Positions 27,728 to 38,121 of a stretch of DNA of 51,407 nt are shown here, one piece after another (within the stretch, counting starts at the first letter, position 1; every line of letters begins with the position of its first letter). The position numbers and the translations under genes were made by a program. A model generated the notes under the pieces. That model was not told the origin of the DNA. It made no database searches and was given only the letters and a program-made list of their open reading frames with translations. The stretch comes from Verrucomicrobiia bacterium. GTDB lineage: Bacteria > Verrucomicrobiota > Verrucomicrobiia > Verrucomicrobiales > Akkermansiaceae. The DNA is taken from contig JAUIGV010000037.1 in assembly GCA_030432565.1 (NCBI GenBank), positions 1 through 51,407 on the forward strand, read 5' to 3'.

Positions 27728-30700
27728 ATGATTCCGAAAGCTTTTCTCAGTGCTCTTTTCTGCGCCCCGCTGCTCGCGTGCCCCGATGACGGAGAGAGTC
27801 CAAAGATAGAAGGCACGGCCAACCCGGAAAAATTTCCCGCCAAGGACCCGGACAAAGCGCTTCTCTCCACCATCCAATACCCCGGGGAAATGACGGCCCG
27901 GGTTTATGCACGCGAGCCGGACGCTCTTAACGTCACCGCAATCGCCTTTGATGAACAGAATCGTCTCTATCTCTCCGAGACCCACCGCTTCGACCGCGGC
28001 ATTGAGGACAACCGCCGCAACCAACACTGGCTGCGCGACGACATCGCCCTCACCTCCACCGCTGGGCGACTTGCAATGTATCGCAAGCACGCCGAAATCA
28101 AACCTCTCTCTTATTACACCGAGCATTCCGACAAAATCCGGGTCCTGATAGACGAGGACGGCGATGGCAAAATGGATAAGTCTCAAATCTATGCCGATGG
28201 ATTCAACGATCCTCTTGATGGCACCGCCGCCGGCATCTTCGCCGCAAATGGGAAGGTTTACTTTGCCTGCATCCCCCATGTCTGGATGCTCGAAGATGTC
28301 GACGGTGACTTAAAGGCCGACAAACGCGAATCGCTTCAAGAAGGCTACGGCATCAGCGTCAGCCTCAGCGGCCACGACCTCAATGGCTTCACCTTCGGGC
28401 CGGATGGACGCATCTATTTCACCATCGGCGATCGTGGCTACAATCTGAAGACTGCCGACGGACGACACCTTTACGATCAATACGCGGGCGCCATCTTCCG
28501 CATGGAGCCCGATGGCAGTGACCTCGAAGTCATTCATTCAGGCCTACGAAACCCCAAGGAAATTGCTTTTGATCAATATGGTTCTGCCTTCTCAGTCGAT
28601 AACAATGCGGACATGGGCGACAAGGCCCGCGTCGTTTACATGGTCGAAGGTGGCGATTCCGGCTGGCATCGCGGCAACCAAAACCTCCGCAACTTTCGCC
28701 ACGCCATCGATGTCAGCAATCGTCACAAGATCCCATGGATGGAAGAAAGCGGCTGGGACCTCAAAGGTGAAAATCGCCCGAATGCATTCCTTCCGCCAAT
28801 CACCCACCTCAGCACCGGCCCCTCCGGGCTCACCTACAACCCTGGAACCGGCCTCGCAAAAAAATGGGCCGAGCACTTCTTCATCTGTGATTACTGCGGC
28901 GGTCGCAGCAGCGTGATCGGATTCAAAGTTGAGCCAGCCGGAGCTTCCTTCTCGGTCACCAACAACGAGACCTTCATCAAAGGATTCCTCAACACTGACA
29001 TGGAGTTTGGTTACGATGGCCGCGTTTACGTCAGTGACTTCACTGGCAGTTGGAAAACCTATGATAGAGGCACCATCTTTGTCTTTGAGAACCCTGATGA
29101 AATTGCCAAGCCCATCATCTCTGAAGTCCGTTCACTCTTCGCAAAAGGCTTCGGAAATCTTGCGCCTGAGAAGCTATCAGAGCTTCTCCGACACCAGGAC
29201 CAACGGGTCCGCCAACGCGCCCAGTTCGCCCTGGCAAAAAGCGTCGGGAATCGCGATCTCCTGATCGATGCCACCCATCCCAAGAACAGTCTTGTCACAC
29301 GCCTTCACGGGCTTTGGGGGCTGGCACAACTGGCACGCCTTCAAAATGACAAGGATTCTCAAACTCTGCTGAACAGTCTCTGCTCCGATCAAAACTGGCG
29401 GATCCGCGGACAGGCCGCACAAGCTCTTGGACAAACCAATCCAAAGCCATTTCGAACGACCCTCTCTGCCCTTCTGAACGACGAAAATCTCAACACACGA
29501 ATGCTCTCCGCCATCGCGCTCGGCAAAGCGGGAAACCCTGATGACATTCCCGCTCTCGTTTCTCTTGTTGAGAAAAACACCGACCCCTACCTTCGCCACG
29601 GTGCCATTTATGGTCTCGAACTCATCGCTCGGTCTTCCGATTCCGCTGACCAAATCGTGGCGCTCAAGGACCATCCTTCTGACGCAGTCCGTCTCGGAGC
29701 CGTGATGGTCCTTCGCAGACTAAAACACGCCGGCGTCGCCGCCTTCCTCGATGACTCAGACTCAAGCGTCGTTATCGAAGCAATCCAGGCCATCAACGAC
29801 AGTTATATCGAAGAAGCCCGCCCTGCTCTCGCCCGTGCCACCCAGTGGCTCGGCAAGTCCACCGCGATGATCGACTACCGTATCATCAATGCCATTTACC
29901 GTGTGGGTGGGTCAGACAACGTTCAGCGGATTTTGGAAATCGCAAGCGATCCGGATCACCCCGAAAACCTTCGCATGGAAGCACTCTTCGTCCTACAACG
30001 CTGGGAGAATCCACCCGCGGCAGATCCCACCACCGGCAAACATCGTCCGATCTCCAATGATCGTTCGCTTGAAGCCCATGAAGACGCCATCGCGACTGCC
30101 CTGAACAAACTCCTCAAAACTTCGAAAGGACAACTCCTCGCTGAAGTGATTCGCACTACAGAAAGCTTTGAGATTGAGATCGAAGCAGACACCTTGCTCG
30201 CTCACTTTGCCAACCCCAAAAACGCTACAAGCATTCGTCTCGCCGCCCTCGAAAATCTGCAAAAAACAGCGAACGCCCAACTCTCGGCGGCACTGACAAA
30301 GACCCTCAACGATAGCGATAAGGAGATTCGCGCAAGAAGCTTGGATGCATTGGCTCAAATCGATCCCCGGGCAGCCGTCGCTCAAGCTCAGAAAATTCTA
30401 TCATCGAAGAGAATCCACGATCTTCAAAACGCCTTTGCCACTCTTGGTGAAATCAAGGACCCCGAAGTGGCCAAATTCATTCTCACTTCCTTAAAAACAA
30501 TATCGGGGCAACCAGCAGCTGTGCATCTCGACATCATCGAGGCTGCCGAAAAACAGGACGATGTTCAAATCGTCGAAGCTCTTGCTGCCTATCAGGCCAA
30601 AGTGGATCAGTCCGATCCCCTCGCCACTCATTCGGTCACTCTCGAAGGAGGCGATATCAACCAGGGGCGCTTTGTCTTTTACAACCACGGCGCAGCCCAA

Positions 30701-31090
30701 TGCACCCGCTGCCACAAGGGTCAACGAGGCCGCAAAGGGGGCATCGCCGGCCCTGATCTTTGGAACGTCGGCAGCCTTCACAAACGAGACTATCTCCTCG
30801 AATCCCTGGTCAAGCCCAACGCCCACGTGGCACCGGGTTATGGCATGGTTTCAGTGACATTGAAGGACGGCACTATTGCCGCCGGCAACCTTCACAAGGA
30901 GAACGCCAAGCAAGTGATCATCGCTGACATCACCAACGGCGAAAAAAACACCTACCTCCGGGAAGAAATCAAGGGGATCACTCGCCCGGCTTCCACCATG
31001 CCTCCAATGATTGGCATTCTTAAAAAATCAGAAATCCGCGACGTCATTGCCTATCTGGCCTCCTTGAAAGATCCCAAAAAGAAACAGTAG
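27728..31090 (+). CDS. PVC-type CxxCH cytochrome with propeller and HEAT repeats
   Basis: ATG 27728 begins a lipoprotein-type signal (MIPKAFLSALFCAPLLAC); the upstream in-frame extension of 69 codons is polar and not conserved-looking. The 1120-residue protein has three parts. Residues about 45-460 form an NHL/sorbosone-dehydrogenase-like propeller (GYGISVSLSGHDLNGFTFGPDGRIYF; GLRNPKEIAFD). Residues about 470-960 are HEAT-like helical repeats. The C-terminus, about 980-1110, is a cytochrome c domain with CTRCHKG as the CxxCH haem site and TMPPM as the likely distal Met. This architecture is characteristic of Planctomycetes and Verrucomicrobia and is thought to pass electrons from sugar oxidation in the envelope. 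It is divergent from the GH-like gene. Confidence 0.92.
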   Translation: MIPKAFLSALFCAPLLACPDDGESPKIEGTANPEKFPAKDPDKALLSTIQYPGEMTARVYAREPDALNVTAIAFDEQNRLYLSETHRFDRGIEDNRRNQHWLRDDIALTSTAGRLAMYRKHAEIKPLSYYTEHSDKIRVLIDEDGDGKMDKSQIYADGFNDPLDGTAAGIFAANGKVYFACIPHVWMLEDVDGDLKADKRESLQEGYGISVSLSGHDLNGFTFGPDGRIYFTIGDRGYNLKTADGRHLYDQYAGAIFRMEPDGSDLEVIHSGLRNPKEIAFDQYGSAFSVDNNADMGDKARVVYMVEGGDSGWHRGNQNLRNFRHAIDVSNRHKIPWMEESGWDLKGENRPNAFLPPITHLSTGPSGLTYNPGTGLAKKWAEHFFICDYCGGRSSVIGFKVEPAGASFSVTNNETFIKGFLNTDMEFGYDGRVYVSDFTGSWKTYDRGTIFVFENPDEIAKPIISEVRSLFAKGFGNLAPEKLSELLRHQDQRVRQRAQFALAKSVGNRDLLIDATHPKNSLVTRLHGLWGLAQLARLQNDKDSQTLLNSLCSDQNWRIRGQAAQALGQTNPKPFRTTLSALLNDENLNTRMLSAIALGKAGNPDDIPALVSLVEKNTDPYLRHGAIYGLELIARSSDSADQIVALKDHPSDAVRLGAVMVLRRLKHAGVAAFLDDSDSSVVIEAIQAINDSYIEEARPALARATQWLGKSTAMIDYRIINAIYRVGGSDNVQRILEIASDPDHPENLRMEALFVLQRWENPPAADPTTGKHRPISNDRSLEAHEDAIATALNKLLKTSKGQLLAEVIRTTESFEIEIEADTLLAHFANPKNATSIRLAALENLQKTANAQLSAALTKTLNDSDKEIRARSLDALAQIDPRAAVAQAQKILSSKRIHDLQNAFATLGEIKDPEVAKFILTSLKTISGQPAAVHLDIIEAAEKQDDVQIVEALAAYQAKVDQSDPLATHSVTLEGGDINQGRFVFYNHGAAQCTRCHKGQRGRKGGIAGPDLWNVGSLHKRDYLLESLVKPNAHVAPGYGMVSVTLKDGTIAAGNLHKENAKQVIIADITNGEKNTYLREEIKGITRPASTMPPMIGILKKSEIRDVIAYLASLKDPKKKQ

Positions 31091-31136
31091 GATCAGGAAG
31101 CCAAAGCCTGGTCTGCCAAAACGATTTTTCCACGCG

Positions 31137-33086
31137 CTATCGATATAGCTGTTTACGATAAAGCCAGGAAGGAAGAAGGGCGAATGCCAAAGCACGGCGC
31201 GCACGCCCGGCATTTTCGACATCGACAAGCCCCATCGACTTGGAGTCACGATGATACACCCCGAAGGCGGGAGGTTTCTCCGGACGCAAAATGACGAGGT
31301 CATCCCCCTCCATCATACAAAAATTTTCAGAAAACTGCATGAACGCACGACCGGGCCCACCTTCGCTCCCGGAGCTCAGGTCACGCCCGATCATGGGATG
31401 TTCCACGGTCATGCCCATGAGCGACAGCGCGGTTGTCGGGAGGTCGATCTGGCTGGCTACCGTTTTGATCGTCTTTCCTTCCAAATCGGCTCCGAGAAAG
31501 AGGCCGGGAATATGAAAATTCTTCACGGGGACCAGTTCGCTGCCATAGGCCCGGGTGTCATGATCCGCCACCACCAGAAACAGAGTATCCTTCCAGTAGT
31601 CGCGCGACTTTGCCGTCTTGAAAAATTGCCCCAACGCATGGTCGGCATACTTCACCGCATTGTTCACGGTCGACGCTTCTTCATCGTAACGCTCGATCCG
31701 CCCCTCGGGATACTCAAAGGGCTCGTGATTTGAGGACGAGAAAACAAGAGAAAAGAATGGCTTCCCGCTTTTATGTAATTCGGTGAAGCGTTGATCCGCC
31801 CGATTCAAAAGATCCTCATCCGAGACGCCCCAGGTGGCCACAAACGCGGGATTCACATAATCCTTTTGTTCAATGATGGACTGGAAACCATTCCCGGTGA
31901 AGAAAAGCCGCATATTATCAAAGTGAGCTTCACCCCCGTAGATAAACTCTGTCGAATAACCCCGGTCACCGAGTAAAGAGGCCAAGGTAAAGAAGCCTGT
32001 TTGGGATAAGGAAAGCTTTACCACACTGCGCGCCGGAGTTGGCAGAAATCCTGCGGTTACGGCCTCAATCCCGCGAACGGAACGGGTGCCGGTGGCATAG
32101 AGGTTTTCAAACCACCATCCCTCGCTTTTGAGCTTCTCCAGCTCCGGCGTCACCGGAATTCCTCCCAGAGATTCCACGAAAGTTGCCCCCAGGCTCTCTT
32201 CCAAAATGATGACAAGGTTAAGCGGCCGTTCTCTCTCCCGTGAAGCCACATGCAGACTCCGCAGAGGTGATTCCGAGGCCGCCTTCTCCTCACTGACCCA
32301 AAGCTTGGTTTCCTTCAGCATTTCCTCTACCGACATCTTGCCATAGACCTCGCTGGACCGGGCTTCGTGTTTCAGATTATAGATCGCATGCAAGACCGAC
32401 CAACTTGAGTTGATAATCAGTCCGTTGACCAAAGGATCTCCGGTCACCGCAAAGAGGGCGGGATTCGCCGCACGATGATCGGCCGTGGATCGAATGCCTG
32501 CAAAGAGCATGAAACCAACAAGCGGGACCCAGCAAAGCTGCTTGAGATAAGACCACCTCCGCTCCGCCTTTAGCCAAAAACGACTCGCCATACCAGCCCC
32601 GTAAAAAAAGAGGGCTGAAACGGCCACCCCCACCAGCAAAGGGACACGAAATCCATTCCAAAGGGTCGCCAAAACTTCACGGGGATAGCGGAGATATTCC
32701 ACAAACAAGCGATTGGGCCTTAGGTCATACTGCATGATAAAGCTTGGCGTGGAGGCCTCCATGAAAACCAAAACGGTGATCGAAAGCAGAAGCCAACAGT
32801 ACGACAGGGATCGATAGATCGGCCAAGTCCAGCGAGTCGCCAAGACTGGAACGAGGATTAGCAAGGGCACCGACAAAATAGAAAGAAGAATGATATCCGA
32901 GCGAACCCCTTGGAGGAAAAACGTTGCCCAGCCGATCTCCGCAGTTTTGATCCTTTCGGCCTGCCAAATCCCCAGTCCCAATCTGGACAACGAAAGCAGT
33001 GGTAGGCCCAAAGTAAAGAACAGGACCATGGGTTGGAATGGACCAAGAACGCGATCGAACTTTTCGGTAATAGCCTTTGAAATCAT
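31137..33086 (-). CDS. LTA-synthase/sulfatase-superfamily membrane enzyme
   Basis: ATG 33086 is preferred to a GTG four codons upstream; the product is 649 residues. The first 200 residues hold about five membrane helices (MVLFFTLGLPLLSLSRLGLGI, LLILVPVLATRW, LLLSITVLVFME and others). The extracytoplasmic catalytic half has the phosphoglycerol-transferase pattern: NLVIILEESLG (metal Glu), ATGTRSVRGIEA with the nucleophile Thr, GFYGGE-like FIYGGEAHFDN, and VVADHDTRAYG. In Gram-positives this enzyme builds lipoteichoic acid. In Gram-negatives relatives modify glucans or lipids with phosphoglycerol or phosphoethanolamine. Here the second is more likely. It is monocistronic and converges with the PVC cytochrome gene. 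Confidence 0.88.
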   Translation of the reverse strand: MISKAITEKFDRVLGPFQPMVLFFTLGLPLLSLSRLGLGIWQAERIKTAEIGWATFFLQGVRSDIILLSILSVPLLILVPVLATRWTWPIYRSLSYCWLLLSITVLVFMEASTPSFIMQYDLRPNRLFVEYLRYPREVLATLWNGFRVPLLVGVAVSALFFYGAGMASRFWLKAERRWSYLKQLCWVPLVGFMLFAGIRSTADHRAANPALFAVTGDPLVNGLIINSSWSVLHAIYNLKHEARSSEVYGKMSVEEMLKETKLWVSEEKAASESPLRSLHVASRERERPLNLVIILEESLGATFVESLGGIPVTPELEKLKSEGWWFENLYATGTRSVRGIEAVTAGFLPTPARSVVKLSLSQTGFFTLASLLGDRGYSTEFIYGGEAHFDNMRLFFTGNGFQSIIEQKDYVNPAFVATWGVSDEDLLNRADQRFTELHKSGKPFFSLVFSSSNHEPFEYPEGRIERYDEEASTVNNAVKYADHALGQFFKTAKSRDYWKDTLFLVVADHDTRAYGSELVPVKNFHIPGLFLGADLEGKTIKTVASQIDLPTTALSLMGMTVEHPMIGRDLSSGSEGGPGRAFMQFSENFCMMEGDDLVILRPEKPPAFGVYHRDSKSMGLVDVENAGRARRALAFALLPSWLYRKQLYR

Positions 33087-33194
33087 GTAAGGCAACACGC
33101 TACCGACCCAATGATGATAAACTCATGAGAAAACTGAGGAAGTTTCTAATCATTCCTTAATGCCTGTCAGTCCAGGCTCATTTTAACAACCGCC

Positions 33195-33497
33195 AAGATT
33201 TGCGTCCTGCTGATCGAAGACCATGCCCCGCTTCCGTAGAACATCACCCAAAGTCTCACTGAAGGAAGCTACACGTTCGATGTCTCGGCAGCAGGCGATG
33301 AAAGGCCATGGGATGACGAGAGTAGCGACTAAAGGGCAATCATTCTGGATCTCATGCGCCCCGAGATCGAGGGGTTGGCCATTCTGCTATCGCTAAAGGC
33401 CTTTCGAATCAAAACGCCCGTTATGATTATCAGCGCAGCCGGTAAAAGCCTGGGAGCGACCGGGAGAGAAACCACTCTCCATTTAGTAATCGATTAG
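33195..33497 (+). pseudogene. OmpR-type response-regulator receiver domain, pseudogene
   Basis: One plus-strand frame reads KICVLLIEDHAPLP, stop (TAG 33237), NITQSLTEGSYTFDVSAAGDE, then stop (TAA 33330), AIILDLMRPEIEGLAIL and RIKTPVMIISAAGKSL, and a final TAG at 33495. The order IEDH, then ILDLM with the phospho-acceptor Asp, then TPVMIISA is exactly that of a receiver domain. The two internal stops fall where Arg and Tyr/Asp are common. No ATG is present at the start. The DNA-binding domain is missing, replaced by the opposite-strand small membrane gene. Its partner kinase is not in the window. This is a decayed, truncated gene. Confidence 0.85.
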
Positions 33498-33695
33498 GTT
33501 ATCAAAGATGAATCCGAAGACCTTCGGAAAACAGGCCCCCAAAACCGCCCCGCCCACTGCCCCCAGTCCTGCGAGAAGAATCACTCCCTTAAACTCTCCG
33601 AAGGGAACCGAGTCAAAGCCAAGATAGTAGCCGACCGGCACCACAATCGCGAACAGGATCGCCCCGAAGATTGAGGAGAAGATTCGTTTGGCCAT
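33483..33695 (-). CDS. small two-helix membrane protein
   Basis: The 70-residue protein has two membrane segments: FGAILFAIVVPVGYYLGF near 9-26 and GVILLAGLGAVGGAVLGACF near 38-57, the second rich in small residues (GxxxG-like). It ends FDNLIDY. It starts 28 bases after the DUF1501 gene on the same strand, so it could be the last gene of that operon, and it overlaps the receiver pseudogene tail-to-tail. I recognise no family. The composition strongly suggests a real membrane protein. Confidence 0.7.
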   Translation of the reverse strand: MAKRIFSSIFGAILFAIVVPVGYYLGFDSVPFGEFKGVILLAGLGAVGGAVLGACFPKVFGFIFDNLIDY

Positions 33696-33723
33696 CTGTG
33701 CAAAGACTAAACACCCGTTTTGC

Positions 33724-35217
33724 CTAACTCAAGATCCCCTTTACCACCTGCCCGTCATCGGTCGGGCCAATCAGTCGCTGGTTGAGACCCTGGTAGGCAA
33801 AGTTAAAACGATGAGGGTCGAGACCCAGCAGATGGAGAATAGTGGCCTGAAGGTCCCGGATTCCGACCGGATTCTCTCCAATATAATATCCAATATCATC
33901 GGTTCGCCCATAGGCCCCGGGCTTAATTCCCGCCCCCGCCATCCACATTGTGAAGGCATGGGGATGGTGGTCGCGACCGTAATAGCCCGGCTTAAGAGTC
34001 GAGTTCACATTGTTCTGCATCATGGGTGTGCGGCCAAACTCCCCTCCCCAAACAATCAGCGTTTCATCAAAAAGCCCCCGCTGTTTGAGATCCTTGATCA
34101 GTCCGGCGATCGCCCTGTCAATCTGCTGGCATTTGATTGGCAGGGTCTCATCAATCGATTCCCCGGGCGAGGACCCGTGGTGATCCCACCCCCAATCATA
34201 AAGCTGCACAAAACGGACACCTTTCTCAACGAGTCGACGCGCCAAAACGCAGTTGTTCGCAAATGTCGGATCATCCCCTTTGTAGAGTCTCCGTGGATCA
34301 GCCGCCGTTTCGACATTGGAAACAAATCCCGGCTTCGCCCCATAAAGATCGAGGACATGCTGCGGCTCTTTTCCGATATCCATCACTTCGGGAACCGACA
34401 TTTGCATCCGATAAGACAACTCATACTGGGCAATACGGGTGAGCGTTTCGGGATCACCAATATGCTCATGTTGATATTCATTAAGATCTTTCAGGGCATC
34501 CAGGGTCTTGCGCCGGGCCTCCCGGTTCATCCCCCTTGGATCGGAAAGATAGAGAATGGGATCGCCACCATCGGTTCGACATTGCACCCCTTGATAAAGG
34601 GTCGGCAAAAAACCGGATCCCCAAAGCGATTTCCCTGCGCTGGGAGTTTTCCCCCCGGAAGCTAGAACCACAAAGCCGGGCAAATTTTTGTTTTCACTTC
34701 CCAGCCCATAGTTCACCCACGATCCCATCGAGGGATAACCCAAAAGCGGGTTTCCGGTTTGCAGCAATAATTGCGCCGGCGAATGGTTGAATTGGTCGGT
34801 GTTCATCGAGCGGATGACACAAACGTCATCGATCACCGAACTCAAACCCGGCAAAAGATCACTCACCCATTGACCACTCTGTCCCCGCCTTTTGTAATCA
34901 AAAACCGGCCCCATCATCTTGGGAGTCCCCTTGATGAAGGCGAAACGTTTGCCCTTGAGATACTCCTCGGGACAGTCCTTGCCGTGAAACTTGGTCAGCG
35001 CGGGCTTGTTTTCAAAGAGATCGATTTGCGAGGGCGACCCCGCCATGTGCAAATAAATGATCGATTTGGCTTTTGCCGGGATTCTGATGCCATTCCCAGA
35101 CCCACCCTTTTCGTCCGCAAGCAGTTGATTTAGAGCGAGGGCTCCAAACCCCAATCCGGCCTGGCCGAAGAAATGGCGGCGGGTTTGCGCGCGGACTTTT
35201 TCGTTATGAAGATTCAT
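33724..35217 (-). CDS. DUF1501 (sulfatase-like, Tat-exported) protein
   Basis: The 497-residue protein has a twin-arginine signal (QTRRHFFGQAGLGFGALALNQLLA). The DUF1501 body shows SIIYLHMAGSPSQIDLFE, GPVFDYKRRGQSGQWVSDLLP, a DDVCVIRSMNTDQFNHSPAQ segment, and DETLIVWGGEFGRTP with PHAFTMWMAGAGIKPG near the end. DUF1501 proteins have an alkaline-phosphatase/sulfatase-like fold and are paired with DUF1549/DUF1553 (PSD1) proteins throughout Planctomycetes and Verrucomicrobia. The pair overlaps by ATGA here. The pair's role is still not settled; periplasmic breakdown of complex carbohydrate is the usual suggestion. Confidence 0.93.
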   Translation of the reverse strand: MNLHNEKVRAQTRRHFFGQAGLGFGALALNQLLADEKGGSGNGIRIPAKAKSIIYLHMAGSPSQIDLFENKPALTKFHGKDCPEEYLKGKRFAFIKGTPKMMGPVFDYKRRGQSGQWVSDLLPGLSSVIDDVCVIRSMNTDQFNHSPAQLLLQTGNPLLGYPSMGSWVNYGLGSENKNLPGFVVLASGGKTPSAGKSLWGSGFLPTLYQGVQCRTDGGDPILYLSDPRGMNREARRKTLDALKDLNEYQHEHIGDPETLTRIAQYELSYRMQMSVPEVMDIGKEPQHVLDLYGAKPGFVSNVETAADPRRLYKGDDPTFANNCVLARRLVEKGVRFVQLYDWGWDHHGSSPGESIDETLPIKCQQIDRAIAGLIKDLKQRGLFDETLIVWGGEFGRTPMMQNNVNSTLKPGYYGRDHHPHAFTMWMAGAGIKPGAYGRTDDIGYYIGENPVGIRDLQATILHLLGLDPHRFNFAYQGLNQRLIGPTDDGQVVKGILS

Positions 35218-38063
35218 GGTTTCGTCAGGGTTTCGTCGAGATTCAGGAGAACGTTTGCCACCGACACCATGGCGGCATCGCCTTCCCTGAGGCCGGCAGA
35301 ATTCAAAAGCTCCGCGGCTGCCTCCACATTGTTTTGATAATGATTTTTCATTGTTTTATACAGATCCTGCAAGCGGGTCAGTTCCCGGGTAGAAGGCGGG
35401 CGAATGAGAACCAATCGAAACCCGTGCTCCAGGTCCTTCATCTTCTTGGAAAGAGCTCCCGCCGCCTCGAGAAAGGAAGTGTCATTCAGTGTAATCAGCG
35501 CCTGCAAAGGCGTATTGGTGCGGATTCTCCGGATCTGGCAAACCTCCCCGGAACCCGCATCGAAAGTCGTGAACGCCGGATAGGGACTGGTTCGTTTCAA
35601 GTATGTGTAAACGCCCCTGCGATAACGATCCGCCCCCGTGGCATTCTTCCAGGTTTCACCGCTGTAGGTTGATTTCCAGACCCCGGACGGTTGCGGCGGC
35701 ATCACCGAAGGTCCGCCAAGTTCCCGGGCCAAAAGGCCGGAAGCGGCAAGCGCCTGATCACGAACCATTTCGGCGGAAAGTCGGAAACGAGCTCCGCGTG
35801 AGAGCAGAGCATTACGAGGGTCCTTCGCCAAGCGATCCTGCGTCACCTTCGCACTCTGTTGGTAGGTCTTCGAGAGAACCATCGTCTTCAGCAACTGCTT
35901 CAAAGACCATCCCTGCTCCTGATAGTCCACCGCCAGCCAATCGAGCAGCTCCGGATGAGTCGGCACGGATCCCTGCATGCCAAAGTCTTCTTCAGTTTCA
36001 ACAATCCCCTTCCCAAAAAGCCGTGCCCAAATTCGATTCACCATCACCCGTGCGGTCAACGGGTTCTCGGAATGAGTCAACCAACGGGCCACCCCAAGTC
36101 GATTGGCCGGCGCCCCCTCGGGCAAGGCTCCAAACATCCCGGGCAGCCGCGCCACAACGACCTCACCTTGATCGAGAAAACTACCCCGCCGATGAACCCG
36201 GGTCACGCGACGACGGTTCGCCGCCAGCTCTCTCATGATCGGAGTTTTCGGGATACCTCGCTTCACTTGTTCCAGCTTTTTTCGTACTTCCGCCACACGG
36301 GCATTCATCTTTCGCGTCGGCTCATAAACCCTGGTCAAAAAAACCGACTCCAGTCCACCCTGCGAATCAACCTCTGCCGCCAACCACTTCGAGGAAACGC
36401 GGCTCACCGAAACTTGAAAAGTCTCGAAGATCAGCCCCTGTCCATACTCCTGCTCCAGCGTCAACCTGAGCTTTCCTCCCGGGATCGGTTTATCAAAATC
36501 AAAGATAGCCACATGGGGCATGTCCGCCCGGGGGGAAAAAGCCCACCCGGCATCCGTGCTTCCATCGATCGCCTTTGCCACGTCCCAACCCTTCTGCGAG
36601 AAATCAGCGCGGGGATTAACCAGCTTGAGCTTCCGGGGCTCTTCACCATCGACCATCAGCTCGGCCGTCAACTCTCGCAGCGCGACATTCTTGTCCTTCC
36701 ACTTCCCGCCAGGCTTCTTGGTCGGAGCATCGATGCGAAGCGCGGTCACCGGCTCGCCTGCCGGAAGATCAAAAGTCAAAATCCAGGTATCCTTTTCCGG
36801 AAGCTCACCTTTCACCGTCAAAACACCATCAGCACTCTGTTGCAACTTGGCCACTCTCGTTTTCTGGCCATGCAGACGCAGCGGAACCCAGAGCGGACCT
36901 TCCCCAATCTTCGTTTTCCACTTGGCAAACGCGGAATGAAACTCTTCAGACCTCGCTTTCAGTTTCTCTTCCAAATCCTTAACTTCAGCTTCGAGGACTT
37001 CAATCTCACCTTGTTGCTTGTTCGTCGGGGTCGCCATCACCGGAGTGCCCCGGTCGGCATCTTCGGTTTGGTTGAAGAATGCGTAAAAGGAATAGTAATC
37101 CTTGATACTAATCGGATCATATTTGTGAGTATGGCATTTGGCGCAGCCCATGGTGAGCCCCATCCAAACCTGCATTGTGGTATCGACACGATCCTTCACC
37201 GCTGCCACCCGGAATTCCTCATCATCGGTTCCGCCCTCGTCATTCTCCATCGTGTTTCGATGAAAGGCCGTGGCCAAAATTTGATCGACACTCGCATTCG
37301 GCAAAAGATCCCCCGCCAATTGTTCGGTGGTAAACTGATCAAAAGGCATGTCGGCATTCAGAGCGTCAATCACCCAGTCACGATACCGCCATATATTCCG
37401 CCCCCGGTCTTTTTCATATCCCTTGGTATCGGCATAGCGCGCCAAATCGAGCCACATCCGGGCCCAATGTTCACCAAATGCCCCGGAGGCCAAGAGCCGG
37501 TCGACCGCCTTGTTCAAGTCCCCTGATTTTTGAAATTCTTCCGCCTCCTCCAGGGTCGGAGGAAGGCCTGTTAAGTCGAGTGACAGTCTTCGGATCAGGG
37601 CATACCGGTCCGCCGGCTCCGACATTTCAAGCCCGGCCTTCTGCAAGCGTTTGGAGACAAAATGATCGATCGCGTGGACACCTTCGGGAACAGCCTGCTT
37701 TCGCGGTTTTTGAAACGACCAGTGCTCGTCATAGGGAGCACCTGCTGCCACCCACTTTCCCAGAAGCTCTTTTTGCAAGCCGGTGAGCCGATGCCCCGAA
37801 TCCGGCGGCGGCATCAAATCATCCTCGTCATCGGTCTCGATCCGGTAGAGCAACTCCGGATCATCCGCCGGCTTGAGCGCTTTTTGTGCCCCCCCGGCGG
37901 TATCCAAACGTAGCTTTCCCTCGCGGGATTCTTCGTCCGGACCATGACAGGCGAAACAATTCGCCGAGAGGATCGGGCGGATATCCCGATTGAAATCCAG
38001 ATTGGCGTGGGCCCCGGCGATAGAGAGGGCGAAGACAGAGACAAAAATGAATCGGGGGAACAT
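35214..38063 (-). CDS. PSD1-type cytochrome protein (DUF1549/DUF1553)
   Basis: The 949-residue protein has a signal peptide ([20 protein letters not shown]). The planctomycete cytochrome C domain follows with [15 protein letters not shown] near 30-45, a CxxCH haem site. The DUF1549 part lies around 120-330 ([36 protein letters not shown]), with a second motif [12 protein letters not shown] near 308. A middle region includes a coiled segment ([16 protein letters not shown]-like) and a carbohydrate-binding-like stretch. The DUF1553 part has [22 protein letters not shown] and [18 protein letters not shown]. It is translated just before and coupled to the DUF1501 gene. Length and motif order are typical. 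Confidence 0.94.
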   Translation of the reverse strand: MFPRFIFVSVFALSIAGAHANLDFNRDIRPILSANCFACHGPDEESREGKLRLDTAGGAQKALKPADDPELLYRIETDDEDDLMPPPDSGHRLTGLQKELLGKWVAAGAPYDEHWSFQKPRKQAVPEGVHAIDHFVSKRLQKAGLEMSEPADRYALIRRLSLDLTGLPPTLEEAEEFQKSGDLNKAVDRLLASGAFGEHWARMWLDLARYADTKGYEKDRGRNIWRYRDWVIDALNADMPFDQFTTEQLAGDLLPNASVDQILATAFHRNTMENDEGGTDDEEFRVAAVKDRVDTTMQVWMGLTMGCAKCHTHKYDPISIKDYYSFYAFFNQTEDADRGTPVMATPTNKQQGEIEVLEAEVKDLEEKLKARSEEFHSAFAKWKTKIGEGPLWVPLRLHGQKTRVAKLQQSADGVLTVKGELPEKDTWILTFDLPAGEPVTALRIDAPTKKPGGKWKDKNVALRELTAELMVDGEEPRKLKLVNPRADFSQKGWDVAKAIDGSTDAGWAFSPRADMPHVAIFDFDKPIPGGKLRLTLEQEYGQGLIFETFQVSVSRVSSKWLAAEVDSQGGLESVFLTRVYEPTRKMNARVAEVRKKLEQVKRGIPKTPIMRELAANRRRVTRVHRRGSFLDQGEVVVARLPGMFGALPEGAPANRLGVARWLTHSENPLTARVMVNRIWARLFGKGIVETEEDFGMQGSVPTHPELLDWLAVDYQEQGWSLKQLLKTMVLSKTYQQSAKVTQDRLAKDPRNALLSRGARFRLSAEMVRDQALAASGLLARELGGPSVMPPQPSGVWKSTYSGETWKNATGADRYRRGVYTYLKRTSPYPAFTTFDAGSGEVCQIRRIRTNTPLQALITLNDTSFLEAAGALSKKMKDLEHGFRLVLIRPPSTRELTRLQDLYKTMKNHYQNNVEAAAELLNSAGLREGDAAMVSVANVLLNLDETLTKP

Positions 38064-38088
38064 GATTAAGCAGTAGCTTTACTTAATC
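38064..38088. promoter_or_regulatory. inverted repeat touching the PSD1 start codon
   Basis: GATTAAG at 38064-38070 and CTTAATC at 38082-38088 form a 7-bp inverted repeat with an 11-base spacer, directly upstream of the PSD1 ATG. A protein bound here, or a hairpin in the mRNA, would affect translation or transcription of the PSD1-DUF1501 pair. There is no experimental or family support. Confidence 0.3.
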
Positions 38089-38121
38089 GGTCTTCTTCCC
38101 GAACCCAAGAAAAAGGAACGA

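Noticed and set aside
35859-37526. 555-codon open frame on the plus strand
   Set aside because: It is fully antisense to the PSD1 gene, whose motifs are unmistakable. The antisense product is rich in His, Arg and Pro and has no family pattern, typical of a shadow frame in GC-rich DNA.
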